Below are positions 27,409 to 36,973 of a stretch of DNA of 64,000 nucleotides, in pieces. Below the pieces are notes generated by a model, which saw only the letters and a list, made by a program, of their open reading frames with translations, did not search any database and had not been told where the DNA came from. Origin of the DNA: Candidatus Heimdallarchaeota archaeon (lineage in GTDB: Archaea > Asgardarchaeota > Heimdallarchaeia > Hodarchaeales > Hodarchaeaceae); the NCBI GenBank assembly GCA_020353515.1, contig CP070695.1, forward strand, positions 4,653,414 to 4,717,413, read 5' to 3'. Numbering within the stretch: position 1 is the first letter of the stretch; every line of letters begins with the position of its first letter. The position numbers and the translations under genes were made by a program.

Positions 27409-28341
27409 TTATGTCAAGAAATCAAAAATTGCTTCAATATTATCGGTTTGACTCTCTAAGTGATTTATTAGCAGTCCATTCTCTGCGATCAATCGAGTAG
27501 CGGTGGGATAAAACGTACTTGGAGTATCTGTAACCACTATGAGATCTTCTGTTGCTTTATCTGATGGAAAAGTGATAGTCCTAATGATATCCTTTTCAAT
27601 CAAGAGTTTGGAAAGCGTTTGTAATTCATTACGTGGGGCTCGGAATAAAATTTGATGTGGAAATTGATCTATAAGGTTGAGAACCTCTTCAGGGGGTCCT
27701 TCTGCTAACGCTTGCCCCCTATGGATCAGAACCATTCGGGTTGACATTTCATCAAGTTCATATAAAATATGACTCGAGATCAATACAGTTACTCCCTCCT
27801 GGTTCAACTCGGACACAAGCTGCTTCATCTCCCGACGACCCAATGGATCAAGACCCCCAAACGGTTCATCCAAGATTAACAAATCAGGATCATGAACAAT
27901 AGCTGCTGCCACCTTAAGACGCTGTTTCATACCCTTTGAATATGACTTAATACGTTTTCCCTTGACAGCAAGTCCCACTTTTGCCAAAGCTTCCTTAGCA
28001 GCGGTTTCTGCTTGTTCCCGAGGAAGAATCAACTTAGCAAGTGATGAAACAAATTGCTTACCTTTCATCCATGGATAGAGATCCTCATGTTCCGAGACAT
28101 ATCCAATTCGTCTTTTTAATATGATATTATTGATAGGATTTTCATCAAACACTCGAACTGTTCCAGTATCAGGACGAATTTCTCCCATAATGAGTTTGAG
28201 TGTTGTTGATTTTCCAGCCCCATTTGGCCCAAGAAAACCTGTTACTCCAGTTTTCGCAGTCATAGTCAGGCGTGAAACTGCTACCACATCACCGAAGGAT
28301 TTTGAAACCTCATTTAGTTCAATCACTTTGAATGCCTCCAA
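27409..28341 (-). CDS. ABC transporter ATP-binding protein (export type)
   Basis: 310 residues. Walker A is GPNGAGKST, the Q loop precedes GYVSEHEDLYPW, the signature is YSKGMKQRLKVA, Walker B is LLILDEPFGGLDP, and the H loop is SSHILYEL. The C-terminal 80 residues form the accessory domain common to ABC-2 (CcmA/NatA-like) ATPases. The gene's start overlaps the end of the upstream permease gene (28323-29315) by 19 bases, indicating translational coupling. It probably energises the permease encoded 21 bases downstream. Confidence 0.93.
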   Translation of the reverse strand: MEAFKVIELNEVSKSFGDVVAVSRLTMTAKTGVTGFLGPNGAGKSTTLKLIMGEIRPDTGTVRVFDENPINNIILKRRIGYVSEHEDLYPWMKGKQFVSSLAKLILPREQAETAAKEALAKVGLAVKGKRIKSYSKGMKQRLKVAAAIVHDPDLLILDEPFGGLDPLGRREMKQLVSELNQEGVTVLISSHILYELDEMSTRMVLIHRGQALAEGPPEEVLNLIDQFPHQILFRAPRNELQTLSKLLIEKDIIRTITFPSDKATEDLIVVTDTPSTFYPTATRLIAENGLLINHLESQTDNIEAIFDFLT

Positions 28342-29315
28342 TAAACCTGAAAAACGACAATTAAAAAACCAAGTAAAATGTAGAGACCTAATACTCCAAG
28401 GATCATCCAGCTTTCAATACCAACCCCATCTGTCAAATGTAATGTCTGAACACCTCTAAATGAATTATAATCGACCTCAGTTGTTCCAAGCAGAATGTAA
28501 GATGTTAATAACAAGAGAGTGAGCACATCAAGAAATATCTCATATCCAGCACTGTCTCCTGAGAATGCTAAGGAGCTGATAATCATATTACTCGTGAACA
28601 TAAGCATAAATGTTGTTAAACCAGCGTATAATCGTCGATTCGTGATAGAAGAAAAAGCAAGGATGATAGCTGAATAAGTTATAGTAATAATTTCTGTAAA
28701 TACAATTACATGCACTAGAACAGGGAGAGCGCTTATTAGGTCAATATTCCCAAGACCAACCACTAACAAGAAGAACTCAACGACATAGGGGAATGTTAAA
28801 ACAATATTACCGAAAATAAAGAATGCTAAGAATTTACCCAAAACATATTCATGTCTTTCTAGCTTACTGTAGTAAATTTCGGTTGTCTGGTTGGAAATAT
28901 CGTCAGCTATGAGCCCTGATCCTACCATAACAAACAGAATTAGTATAAATATACTTGTCCCCCCCAAGTTGAATGAACTTGAGGCACCATCACCAGTTTC
29001 CACAAAGAAAGATATTCCGAAACTAACTATTCCTCTTATCATAGTAAGGAGATTATCTTCTAATAAATCATTATTAGTAATTTGGTCAGAAAACATAAAT
29101 TCTCTCATTGAGAACAGGAACATGTTCATTATCACAAAAGTAAATATCAGGAAACTTATCAATACTTTGACAGCTCTAGAACGTTTCCATTCATGAATCC
29201 ACCATTGCCATGCAATTGCCCATAATCTATAAATTCTTCCACGACGAATCCCATCAAAAGGTCGGAAAGCGAATTTCCTAACGTATGCGTCAGAGCTTGT
29301 GGTTGGTTCACTCAC
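28323..29315 (-). CDS. ABC-2 type transporter permease
   Basis: 330 residues: a cytoplasmic, arginine-rich N-terminus (RPFDGIRRGRIYRLW) followed by about six membrane helices. The loop SGLIADDISNQTTEIYYSKLERHEYVLGK is the ABC-2 coupling helix region seen in NatB/YhaP-like permeases. It overlaps the upstream ATPase gene by four bases (ATGA) and the downstream ATPase by 19. It is therefore in the middle of the four-gene operon and probably the partner of the ATPase at 29312. Confidence 0.85.
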   Translation of the reverse strand: MSEPTTSSDAYVRKFAFRPFDGIRRGRIYRLWAIAWQWWIHEWKRSRAVKVLISFLIFTFVIMNMFLFSMREFMFSDQITNNDLLEDNLLTMIRGIVSFGISFFVETGDGASSSFNLGGTSIFILILFVMVGSGLIADDISNQTTEIYYSKLERHEYVLGKFLAFFIFGNIVLTFPYVVEFFLLVVGLGNIDLISALPVLVHVIVFTEIITITYSAIILAFSSITNRRLYAGLTTFMLMFTSNMIISSLAFSGDSAGYEIFLDVLTLLLLTSYILLGTTEVDYNSFRGVQTLHLTDGVGIESWMILGVLGLYILLGFLIVVFQVYWRHSK

Positions 29316-30244
29316 TGAATTTGAACCTCCTGTTCTTTAAATAGGCTAACAAAGACATCTTCAAGACTTCTTGACCGACTTCCAAGATATCGAATATCAA
29401 CTCCGAGTTGATATGCGGTCGTAAAAATTTCTTTTTCAATATCTGGAGTTTTTTCAACTTCAATAAATGCCCCATCAGTCCACACTTTCATCCCATTCGC
29501 TGCAAGTGCTTCTAATAATTTCTCACTCTCTGATTTCACTTTTACACTCACAGTTGAACGCTTATTTGCTGTCAATTCCTGTATTTTTCCTTTTGCAAGG
29601 ACTCTTCCTTCCGATACAACCAATGCATAATCAGTAGTTTGTTCGACGTCTCGAAGAAGATGTGAGCTTAGAATAACGTTCTTTCCTTCATCTTTCTGCA
29701 AATTTCGTATCAATTCAAGCATCTGAACGCGCCCTGATGGATCCAATCCATTAGTTGGTTCATCTGCGATGATAATTTCAGGGTCATGAACTAAAGCAAC
29801 AGCTAATTTTACCTTTTGTTTCATACCAAGAGAGAATGTATCTAACTTCCTATACCTCTCCTCTCCTAGACCTACGTAGAAAAGGGAGTCGCTAGCCCGT
29901 TGCTTACTCTCTGGATAAGACAACCCGTTCATCCGTCCGCAAAAGGCCACAAAACTCATGGCCGTAGCGTCAGGAATGAATGATGTGTTAAATTCAGGGA
30001 TGTAGCCAATTCGATCTCTCACCTGATTGATTTCGTGGCGAATGTCATACCCTAACACTTGTGCATTTCCTCGGGTTGGGCGAATGATACCAAGCAAAGT
30101 CCTGATGAGAGTAGTTTTACCGGCTCCGTTCGGCCCAAGGAATCCAACTCCACCAGCAGGAACCTTCACTGAAATATCCTCAATTCCTCGAATTTTACCA
30201 TAATATTTTGTCAGCGAATCTGTGGCTATTATTTCAGCTTGCAT
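29312..30244 (-). CDS. ABC transporter ATP-binding protein (export type)
   Basis: 310 residues, first gene of the ABC-2 operon. Walker A GPNGAGKTT, signature FSLGMKQKVKLAVAL, Walker B IIIADEPTNGLDP and H-loop SSHLL are all intact. A C-terminal regulatory domain follows, ending near YLGSRSRSLEDVFVSLF, a usual closing motif of this ABC subfamily. It is paralogous to the ATPase at 27409 with the same length. Upstream lie about 160 AT-rich bases that should hold the operon promoter. Confidence 0.93.
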   Translation of the reverse strand: MQAEIIATDSLTKYYGKIRGIEDISVKVPAGGVGFLGPNGAGKTTLIRTLLGIIRPTRGNAQVLGYDIRHEINQVRDRIGYIPEFNTSFIPDATAMSFVAFCGRMNGLSYPESKQRASDSLFYVGLGEERYRKLDTFSLGMKQKVKLAVALVHDPEIIIADEPTNGLDPSGRVQMLELIRNLQKDEGKNVILSSHLLRDVEQTTDYALVVSEGRVLAKGKIQELTANKRSTVSVKVKSESEKLLEALAANGMKVWTDGAFIEVEKTPDIEKEIFTTAYQLGVDIRYLGSRSRSLEDVFVSLFKEQEVQIQ

Positions 30245-30408
30245 CTTCCAGTCACTCTTTTTTCGACTTATCTATTACAATAAGTGAGATTAGTTCGCTC
30301 TACTTTTTAAGATAAAGATAGAGGCAGATAAAAACATCGAAAAAGCATCTACTATGAAATCAAGAAATTACAGATAAACGAATACTATTTGATTTACTTC
30401 TTTCCCCC

Positions 30409-30693
30409 TTAGACAGACTCGGAGCATAAGTTGTTTAGACATTTATCCTCCTGCAGAGGATTTCCACAATTCAGGCAAAAATTCGGTCTAGTAAATACAG
30501 GAACACCTTTTTGTCTGATTTGAGTTATTCGATGCAATGGAATACTATCTACTTGGCGTCGCTTCATAAATTCATCGAAGCTGAGCTCAATATATTCATC
30601 AAAATCGCGAAAAATTATTGAAAATTCTTGACGAATTTCTGATCCATATTGGATTCGCGAGAACCACTCTTTTATTTCCCCTTTTCTTGTCAT
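30409..30693 (-). CDS. UPF0248/DUF504-like protein with C-terminal zinc knuckle
   Basis: 94 residues. The core GEIKEWFSRIQYG, IIFRDFDEYIELSFDEF and SIPLHRITQIRQKGVPVF follows the DUF504 (MJ1316/UPF0248) pattern, with its strand-rich body and IPLHRI hallmark. The last 20 residues add CLNCGNPLQEDKCLNNLC, a four-cysteine zinc knuckle. The DUF504 domain is an archaeal small domain of unproven function, sometimes fused to or found near RNA-processing enzymes. No such gene is adjacent here. It lies between the ABC operon and the divergent activator gene. Confidence 0.6.
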   Translation of the reverse strand: MTRKGEIKEWFSRIQYGSEIRQEFSIIFRDFDEYIELSFDEFMKRRQVDSIPLHRITQIRQKGVPVFTRPNFCLNCGNPLQEDKCLNNLCSESV

Positions 30694-30957
30694 TTACCAA
30701 TATCCTTCTCTTTTATCATTAAACAGAAAAGTGATAATATTCAGCAGATTATTGGGGATGAATGCGTCTATAAGACGATCCACCCCTCATCTGCCTTCTA
30801 CTCTAGGGAAATAGGAGGATCAACAAAAGTATATTCCTTGATATAATAGAGGAAACAGGGATTTTTAAACTTAAAGAATGTGGCAATCATAAAAAAAAGA
30901 TGTAACGACTCCTGTAATTTGAAGATAAGAGAAACTACTTCCAGAAGGAAATCGTCA

Positions 30958-32823
30958 TTGCCTACCGTAGAAATCACGAATTTCAGTCTACACATTGAAT
31001 TTTTCCCAAATGAAAGTAATCTCTTAACGTTAATCCATGAAGGATTAGGGAGAAATGTTATCAATTCGCTTTGCGGTGGGAATGGTAAATGTGGAAAGTG
31101 TCGAGTTGAAATTCTAGGTAAAATATCAGAAGATCAGAAGAATTTTGAAGGAATAAATCCACCAACAGAAAATGAACGTCAATTTCTAGGAGATTCAATC
31201 CACAAGAATATTCGTCTTGCTTGTCAGGTGGTTCCGAATGATACAGACATAAAAGTCACTATTTTAGATTTAATTGAGTATCAAGACAGTATTTTCAAGA
31301 TTCAAGATTCATTTAGTGACTTCAAGTTGAATTTTCAGTTTAACCCTAGAATCTACAGTAATTCGTTAATTATTCCACCTGCTACCTTAGAAAGGCCTCT
31401 GGACGATTTTAACCGCTTATTGGATGCTCTAAAAGAAGCGACATCACTAACTCAATACAAACTCGAATCCTTGTCTCAGCTCGCAATTATTCTTAGAAAA
31501 ACTGATGGGAAAATAAATATAATCATTGATAGAGAGAAGAAAAAGTTAATAACCCTTAATAAGGAAGAAACTTCTATTTTAGGAGCTGTAGTGGATGTTG
31601 GAACTACATCAATTGTTGTTACGTTAATCGACCTTGAAACAGGCATTATTCTTGGTGCTGATTCAATAATTAATCCTCAAATCGAGTTTGGTAGAGACAT
31701 TATGAGCCGATTAACATATGCATTAATGTCTTCTTCAAACCAACAACAACTACAAGAAAAAGTCTTTAATGGAATATCGAAACTATTAATGAAGCTTATG
31801 TCATCAACAAAGTCATCTCTTGAGAATATTTATGAAATGGTGGTCGTGGGAAACTCAGCAATGCACCATTTATTCCTAAATTTACCAGTTGCTGGATTGT
31901 CTCGTGCTCCTTTTGTACCTGTCATTTCAAAAACTATTTCCTTTTTTGTTAAGGACATAGATAAAACTCAATCCCTTAACATCCCATCCCAAGCAATAAT
32001 AACAATGCCCCCGTTAATTGGTGGATTTATCGGTTCCGACGCCGTGGTGGACGTTCTTTATACTGGTTTCAATCGAAAAACAGGCGTGCATTTATTAATT
32101 GATTTCGGTACAAATTCAGAGATCTTACTTTCGAAAGACAATAACTTATATGCGGCATCTGTAGCTGCTGGTGGGGCCTTTGAAGGACAACATATCACTT
32201 GTGGTATGCGAGGAGTTCCAGGGGCTATTGAACAATTTCGAGTCGAAAATGGAAAGTATAATTTTCAAACAATTCAGTTAGATAAGCCAAAAGGAATTTG
32301 TGGAACTGGGATTGTTGACATTTTAGCTCAATTATTACTCCATGAACAATTAGATCATCGGGGACAACTCTTTACAACCTCAGGGGAAAAAATTAAGAAG
32401 CTAATTCTCGTTCCCTCTGAAGAAACTGACAATAATCAAGAAATTTACCTGACACGGAATGATATTGAAGCAATCCAGAAAGCGAAGGCCGCCACACTAG
32501 CAGCTATACGAACATTAGCCGATCATCTTAATATTGAAATAAAAAACATTGATTCAATCCACATTGCAGGAGTATTTGGTTCAAAACTGAATATAGATAG
32601 TGCAAAGGTCATTGGCTTGTTACCAAATATACCTAATGATAAGTTCATTATTCAGGGTAACACTGCAGAAAAAGGAGGAAGGGCGTTTTTATTATCTATG
32701 GAGGCTCGTTGTAAGGCTAGTACTATTGCTACAGCGATAAAACGACTTGAACTCACTCAATTTTCAAAATTTCAATCTTTTTTTACAGAAGGATTATTCT
32801 TTCCAAAACTTAGATCAAAATGA
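30958..32823 (+). CDS. 2Fe-2S ASKHA reductive activator of corrinoid proteins (RACE/RamA-like)
   Basis: 621 residues from TTG 30958, which has AAGGA eight bases ahead; an upstream GTG 30880 in the same frame would add 26 residues lacking family character. The N-terminal ferredoxin-type domain has CGGNGKCGKC and a fourth cysteine in RLACQV, binding a 2Fe-2S cluster. The long C-terminal part is an ASKHA ATPase: GAVVDVGTTSIVVTLIDLETG (phosphate 1), LLIDFGTNSEI (phosphate 2) and IHIAGVFGS. Such proteins use ATP to reduce inactive Co(II) corrinoid proteins to Co(I) in methyl transfer. No methyltransferase or corrinoid protein gene lies in the window, so its client is elsewhere. An SDR gene follows at 34 bases. 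Confidence 0.85.
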   Translation: MPTVEITNFSLHIEFFPNESNLLTLIHEGLGRNVINSLCGGNGKCGKCRVEILGKISEDQKNFEGINPPTENERQFLGDSIHKNIRLACQVVPNDTDIKVTILDLIEYQDSIFKIQDSFSDFKLNFQFNPRIYSNSLIIPPATLERPLDDFNRLLDALKEATSLTQYKLESLSQLAIILRKTDGKINIIIDREKKKLITLNKEETSILGAVVDVGTTSIVVTLIDLETGIILGADSIINPQIEFGRDIMSRLTYALMSSSNQQQLQEKVFNGISKLLMKLMSSTKSSLENIYEMVVVGNSAMHHLFLNLPVAGLSRAPFVPVISKTISFFVKDIDKTQSLNIPSQAIITMPPLIGGFIGSDAVVDVLYTGFNRKTGVHLLIDFGTNSEILLSKDNNLYAASVAAGGAFEGQHITCGMRGVPGAIEQFRVENGKYNFQTIQLDKPKGICGTGIVDILAQLLLHEQLDHRGQLFTTSGEKIKKLILVPSEETDNNQEIYLTRNDIEAIQKAKAATLAAIRTLADHLNIEIKNIDSIHIAGVFGSKLNIDSAKVIGLLPNIPNDKFIIQGNTAEKGGRAFLLSMEARCKASTIATAIKRLELTQFSKFQSFFTEGLFFPKLRSK

Positions 32824-32857
32824 AGAAGTAGGAAAACATGAGGATAAGGAGATAACC

Positions 32858-33613
32858 ATGCGCGGTTTAGAAAATAAAAGAGTTCTCATTACTGGGGGAG
32901 CTAGGGGGATTGGTGCAACAACAGCAAAACGCTTCTTAGAGGAAGGGGCACGTGTTGTTATATTAGATATTGATGATCAGGCGAACCAACAGATTAAAGA
33001 CACGCTCCCAGCATTGAGTGGTACCATAACTGCTGATGTTTCGAAGCACGAAGAGGTTGATCAAGCTTTCAATGAATTAGATAATCTGTTCAATGGAATA
33101 GATATTTTGATCAATAATGCTGGAATCAGTATAAGGCATCCCTTTATGAAAATAACTCCCGAAGAGTGGCTCAAGACAATGAATGTGAACCTGAATGGTA
33201 TGTTCTTTGTAGCTCAACAAGCAGCCAGGAGAATGTTATCAAATGGTGGAGGAGTTATCTTAAACATGGGTTCGACTAATGGTATGAGGGGTTATCATTA
33301 TTATACTGATTATAATGCCTCAAAGGCTGGGGTTATAGAACTTACCCGCTCAATGGCACTCGAATTAGCCCCTAAAGTCCGAGTAAATGTCATATGCCCT
33401 GGGTTCATCTTAACACCAATGCAGGAGGCCGAATATACCCCTGAAATGCGTATAGAATTTGAAAACAAAATTCCATTAGGTAGACTTGGTAAAGCTGAAG
33501 AAGTCGCAGCCCTCTTTGTTTTTCTTGCCTCTGACGATGCTCTTTTCATTACTGGACAGTGTTTTGTTATCGATGGAGGGGAAATCTGTGGAGGATTGGC
33601 AAGTCAAAAGTAG
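32858..33613 (+). CDS. Short-chain dehydrogenase/reductase (FabG-like)
   Basis: 251 residues from ATG 32858, preceded by AAGGAGA at seven bases; the same frame stays open upstream but lacks ribosome site and homology. The dinucleotide loop is TGGARGIG, the stabilising motif is NNAGIS, the catalytic Ser is in NMGSTNG and the YxxxK is YNASK. VDGGE near the C-terminus completes the classic SDR pattern. An aspartate after the second strand (ILDIDD) suggests NAD(H) rather than NADP(H). Substrate unknown; a 3-oxoacyl reductase or sugar/alcohol dehydrogenase is possible. It probably shares a transcript with the activator gene upstream. Confidence 0.9.
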   Translation: MRGLENKRVLITGGARGIGATTAKRFLEEGARVVILDIDDQANQQIKDTLPALSGTITADVSKHEEVDQAFNELDNLFNGIDILINNAGISIRHPFMKITPEEWLKTMNVNLNGMFFVAQQAARRMLSNGGGVILNMGSTNGMRGYHYYTDYNASKAGVIELTRSMALELAPKVRVNVICPGFILTPMQEAEYTPEMRIEFENKIPLGRLGKAEEVAALFVFLASDDALFITGQCFVIDGGEICGGLASQK

Positions 33614-33646
33614 AAATACTTTTTCAGTTAATGAGAGAAAAGAAAA

Positions 33647-34081
33647 TCATTCCACTAGGACATCTACGTTGACTGGCACTCCAGTAGTTACCGCATTAGT
33701 AGCAATACAAAAATTTTTGAAGATCTTTATGCAACGTGTTTTCTTTTTCAACGTAATATCTGGATTCCATCTAGGGATTAGTTTTACTTCAATCTGAGTA
33801 ATTCTTAGATACCCTTCATTATTTCTGGTTAATGTGCATTTAGCTTTGGTTTCCATACTCTTAACTGGAATTCTGGCTTTGTTCAAACATAACGTGAAAG
33901 AAGCAGAAAGGCAGCTAGCAACAGCTGCAGTTAATACTTTGGAAGCATTAGGATATTTATCTTCTCCTCCAAAGTCTTTAGGTTCGTCAAACAATAACTC
34001 AGGATAATAATCTTTATCAAAAGTTGTTGTGAATTGCACTGGGCCCGTTTTTTTTATACTAATCACAAAAATTTCATCCAT
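33647..34081 (-). CDS. OsmC-like protein
   Basis: 144 residues from ATG 34081, chosen because AGGAGG lies eight bases upstream; ATG 34123 is further out in the same frame. The first catalytic cysteine is in AAVASCLSASFTLCLNKA, and the second is in the C-terminal stretch IFKNFCIATNAVTTGVPV. This is the two-cysteine plan of OsmC/Ohr peroxidases, which reduce organic hydroperoxides. The longer N-terminus (ISIKKTGPVQFTTTF) and FGGEDKYPNASKVL are typical of the archaeal OsmC branch. Convergent with the SDR gene upstream and divergent from the next SDR. Confidence 0.85.
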   Translation of the reverse strand: MDEIFVISIKKTGPVQFTTTFDKDYYPELLFDEPKDFGGEDKYPNASKVLTAAVASCLSASFTLCLNKARIPVKSMETKAKCTLTRNNEGYLRITQIEVKLIPRWNPDITLKKKTRCIKIFKNFCIATNAVTTGVPVNVDVLVE

Positions 34082-34259
34082 GAAAAATTTCCTCCTATTT
34101 AATTCTTTAAATTGTGAGATCATATTTCTTATTGGTTATGAGTTCAATAGCTATTGCTTCGGATAAATATATCAGAAACGATTTTGTTATAGTGAGTTTT
34201 TTCTTGATTAAAATATGTACCAAAACCAGACGATTTTACACTTTTATGGTGGATAACTG

Positions 34260-34988
34260 ATGAGTAATACAATAAAAACCGCAATTATTACTGGGGCTTC
34301 CAAGGGTATTGGGAAAGCTATCAGTCTAAATTTCGCTGCAAATAACATTGATGTTGTCTTAGCTGCACGGAACAAGACACAGCTTAAACAATTGCAAGAT
34401 GAAATAGAAGAAAATTATCAAGTTAAATCTCTAATTGTGCCCACTGATGTGACTGATGAAATCCAAGTGAAAACCCTAGTACAGAAAACACTGGATCAAT
34501 TTGGAAAAATTGATATTTTAATAAATAATGCTGGAGTGGGACGATTCAAACGAGCTGATGAGTTTACATTAGATGATTACAACTATATGTTTGATATCAA
34601 TGTCAAGGGAGTTTTTCTTGTTACTAAATACGTTGTTCCCCATATGGTGGCTCGGGAATCAGGTCAAATCATCAATATTGCAAGTATAGCAGGAAAAAAT
34701 GGATTTAAAACAGGAACCCTATATGCTGCATCCAAACATGCTGTAGTAGGCTATACTTGGTCATTACGAGAGGATCTTAAAGAATATAAAATAAAAGTAT
34801 CAGTAGTGTGTCCAGGTAGTGTCGTGACAGAGTTTGGGGGTAAGAAACCTGATAAGGTAGAATGGAGTATGGAACCTGAAGATGTCGCTTTTGCATGTTA
34901 CTATTTAGCTTCTGAATCAGATTATGTTAATACAGCAGAAATAATTATCAAACCTAGATTGAATCCACGAAAGATCAATCAAAGTTGA
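34260..34988 (+). CDS. Short-chain dehydrogenase/reductase, classical type
   Basis: 242 residues. TGASKGIGKAIS forms the cofactor loop, NNAGVG the structural motif, the catalytic Ser lies in NIASIAGKNGF, and YAASKH holds Tyr and Lys. The basic residue following the second strand (LAARNKTQLKQL) suggests NADP(H). GGTGGAT precedes ATG 34260. It is a paralog of the SDR at 32858 but clearly different in sequence. The substrate cannot be inferred. It stands alone, with 170 bases before the ABC exporter genes. Confidence 0.9.
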   Translation: MSNTIKTAIITGASKGIGKAISLNFAANNIDVVLAARNKTQLKQLQDEIEENYQVKSLIVPTDVTDEIQVKTLVQKTLDQFGKIDILINNAGVGRFKRADEFTLDDYNYMFDINVKGVFLVTKYVVPHMVARESGQIINIASIAGKNGFKTGTLYAASKHAVVGYTWSLREDLKEYKIKVSVVCPGSVVTEFGGKKPDKVEWSMEPEDVAFACYYLASESDYVNTAEIIIKPRLNPRKINQS

Positions 34989-35158
34989 GTATCTGATTCC
35001 CACTTTTTGGTTTAGGATTATCCTACTTGCCAGACATAGATATGAGGATAATTCTGATTTGCCCTAAATCAATAAAAATGCAAAAATTGAAGTCTCTTTC
35101 TGGTGTATGAACAACGAAAGAGAGTAGAAGAGTAAATAATATATTAGAAGGATTTAAC

Positions 35159-36973
35159 TTGCAAGTAAATCACAAAGCTGAATTCCTACCCGAGAAAGAC
35201 AGGTTTATAAGGGCGAGAGAAAAAGGGCCACGACAATGGATCATTGCTCACATGCTTATTGGATCTAATAAGCTCATTGTATTAGCTATATTCATGGGAA
35301 CCATTCTAACTGCGACGATGAATTCTGGTTTGATGGTAATTATAGGAATAGCTTTAGATGAATTCACCAGAGGAGAGGGTTCAAATTTGTTAACATATGC
35401 CATCTTATTTATTGTTTTTGCGGTTGGTTCACCAATTCTTAACTTGATAACAAATATTATTCGAGAAACGTTAGCCCAGAGAATGGAGAAAGAGGCCCGA
35501 CACGAATTTTATGTCAATTTACTTGGAAAAAGTCAATCTTTCCATGATTCTCAACGCATTGGAGACGTCATGGCAAGAGCCACTAATGATGTCCGAATGT
35601 TGAATTTTATGATTAGTCCAGGCCTTTCGTTGATATTTGAATCTTTTATGAATTTAATCACACCAATATTATTCATTGCAATTTTATATCCTTCAGAACT
35701 CTTATTAGCTCCTTTTCTTTTCACTGTACTCTTTATTATTACTTTAAGAGGATATACTAGAAAATTAGGACCAGTTAGCGACCAATTACGATTTGAATTC
35801 GGTCAGATGAACACAATACTAAATGAAACCCTTTCTGGGATAGAAGTCGTTAAAGGAAGTACAACGGAAGAATATGAAATGAATCGTTATCTCATCAATG
35901 CTCAAGGCTATCGGGATGCGTTTGTACTTCAAGGAAAAATCATGGCAAAATATATTCCGGTATTATTGATCGGACTTGCGATAACTCTTGGATTAGGACA
36001 TGGAATATTACTATTCTTCAGTGGACGCATGACGGTCGGAATGATCATCTCTTATGTCGGATTAATCTCTAATCTGAGGTTTCCAACCTTTATATCGATC
36101 TGGGTTTTTGCATTAATTAAATTGGCTGTATCGGGGGCCGAACGCTTACTTGATATAATGGAAAAAGAATCTGATATTGATGAGAATATTCATGGTGTAG
36201 ATAGGACTATTGATGGTTTAATAAAGTTTGAGAACGTCTCATTTAAATACCCTGGATCGAGTAATAAGGTTTTATCTGATGTTAGTTTTGCAATAGCTCC
36301 TGGACAGACAGTAGCTATCGTAGGTACAACAGGATCTGGAAAAACAACATTAACTAAATTACTTTCGCGATTGTATGATCCGGACGATGGTCAAATTCTA
36401 ATTGATGGAAAAAATATCAAAGAATGGAAACTAGAGTCATTAAGAAATCAGATTTCCTATATTGAGCAAGATACCTTTTTATTTTCGGATAAAATTGCGG
36501 AAAACATCTCTTTTGGCCAGACTAGTTCTCTCGAAGAAATAAAGAGAGTAGCTAAGGAAGCTCAGGCAGATACCTTCATTGAGCAGCTACCAAATGGTTA
36601 TGAAAGTGAGGTTGGAGAACGCGGAGTCCAATTAAGTGGGGGACAAAGACAACGTATTGCGATAGCTAGAGCCTTTTTAACTGATCCACGAATTTTAATA
36701 CTAGATGATTCAACTTCTGCTATTGATTCAGACACTGAGGACAAAATTCAAAGAGCCATGACAAAAATACTTTCTTATCGAACTACATTTCTTATTACTC
36801 ATCGTCTGAGTCAGATCAGATGGGCTGATTTAATTCTTGTAATGAAGAAAGGAGAAATTATTGCAAAAGGAACTCATGAAAAGCTTATGAAAACGTCTGA
36901 GGAGTATCGGAAAATTTTTGTCAAAAGATTCGATCTAGATGAGAGAGTATTGCTGGAGGAGGCGGTAGTTTAA
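35159..36973 (+). CDS. ABC exporter half-transporter, subunit with degenerate Walker B (Asp)
   Basis: 604 residues from TTG 35159, with AAGGAT upstream. Six transmembrane helices (about 35-310) precede a nucleotide-binding domain: Walker A GTTGSGKTT, signature LSGGQRQR, Walker B LILDDSTSAIDSD and H loop THRLS. The residue after the Walker B Asp is Asp, not the catalytic Glu. The ATG of the next gene overlaps this stop (TAATG), and that partner has a normal Glu but an altered signature. The pair is thus a heterodimeric exporter of the TM287/288 or BmrCD kind, with this subunit contributing the degenerate ATP site. Probable multidrug or lipid export. Confidence 0.93.
   Translation: MQVNHKAEFLPEKDRFIRAREKGPRQWIIAHMLIGSNKLIVLAIFMGTILTATMNSGLMVIIGIALDEFTRGEGSNLLTYAILFIVFAVGSPILNLITNIIRETLAQRMEKEARHEFYVNLLGKSQSFHDSQRIGDVMARATNDVRMLNFMISPGLSLIFESFMNLITPILFIAILYPSELLLAPFLFTVLFIITLRGYTRKLGPVSDQLRFEFGQMNTILNETLSGIEVVKGSTTEEYEMNRYLINAQGYRDAFVLQGKIMAKYIPVLLIGLAITLGLGHGILLFFSGRMTVGMIISYVGLISNLRFPTFISIWVFALIKLAVSGAERLLDIMEKESDIDENIHGVDRTIDGLIKFENVSFKYPGSSNKVLSDVSFAIAPGQTVAIVGTTGSGKTTLTKLLSRLYDPDDGQILIDGKNIKEWKLESLRNQISYIEQDTFLFSDKIAENISFGQTSSLEEIKRVAKEAQADTFIEQLPNGYESEVGERGVQLSGGQRQRIAIARAFLTDPRILILDDSTSAIDSDTEDKIQRAMTKILSYRTTFLITHRLSQIRWADLILVMKKGEIIAKGTHEKLMKTSEEYRKIFVKRFDLDERVLLEEAVV

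Noticed and set aside
30798..31064. 88-codon minus-strand frame opposite the corrinoid activator
   Set aside because: It is hydrophobic by chance, overlaps the conserved ferredoxin motif region of the plus-strand gene and has no ribosome site.
32747..32857. Longer start for the FabG-like reductase
   Set aside because: The extra 37 residues are the out-of-frame end of the activator gene, and the AAGGAGA site points to ATG 32858.
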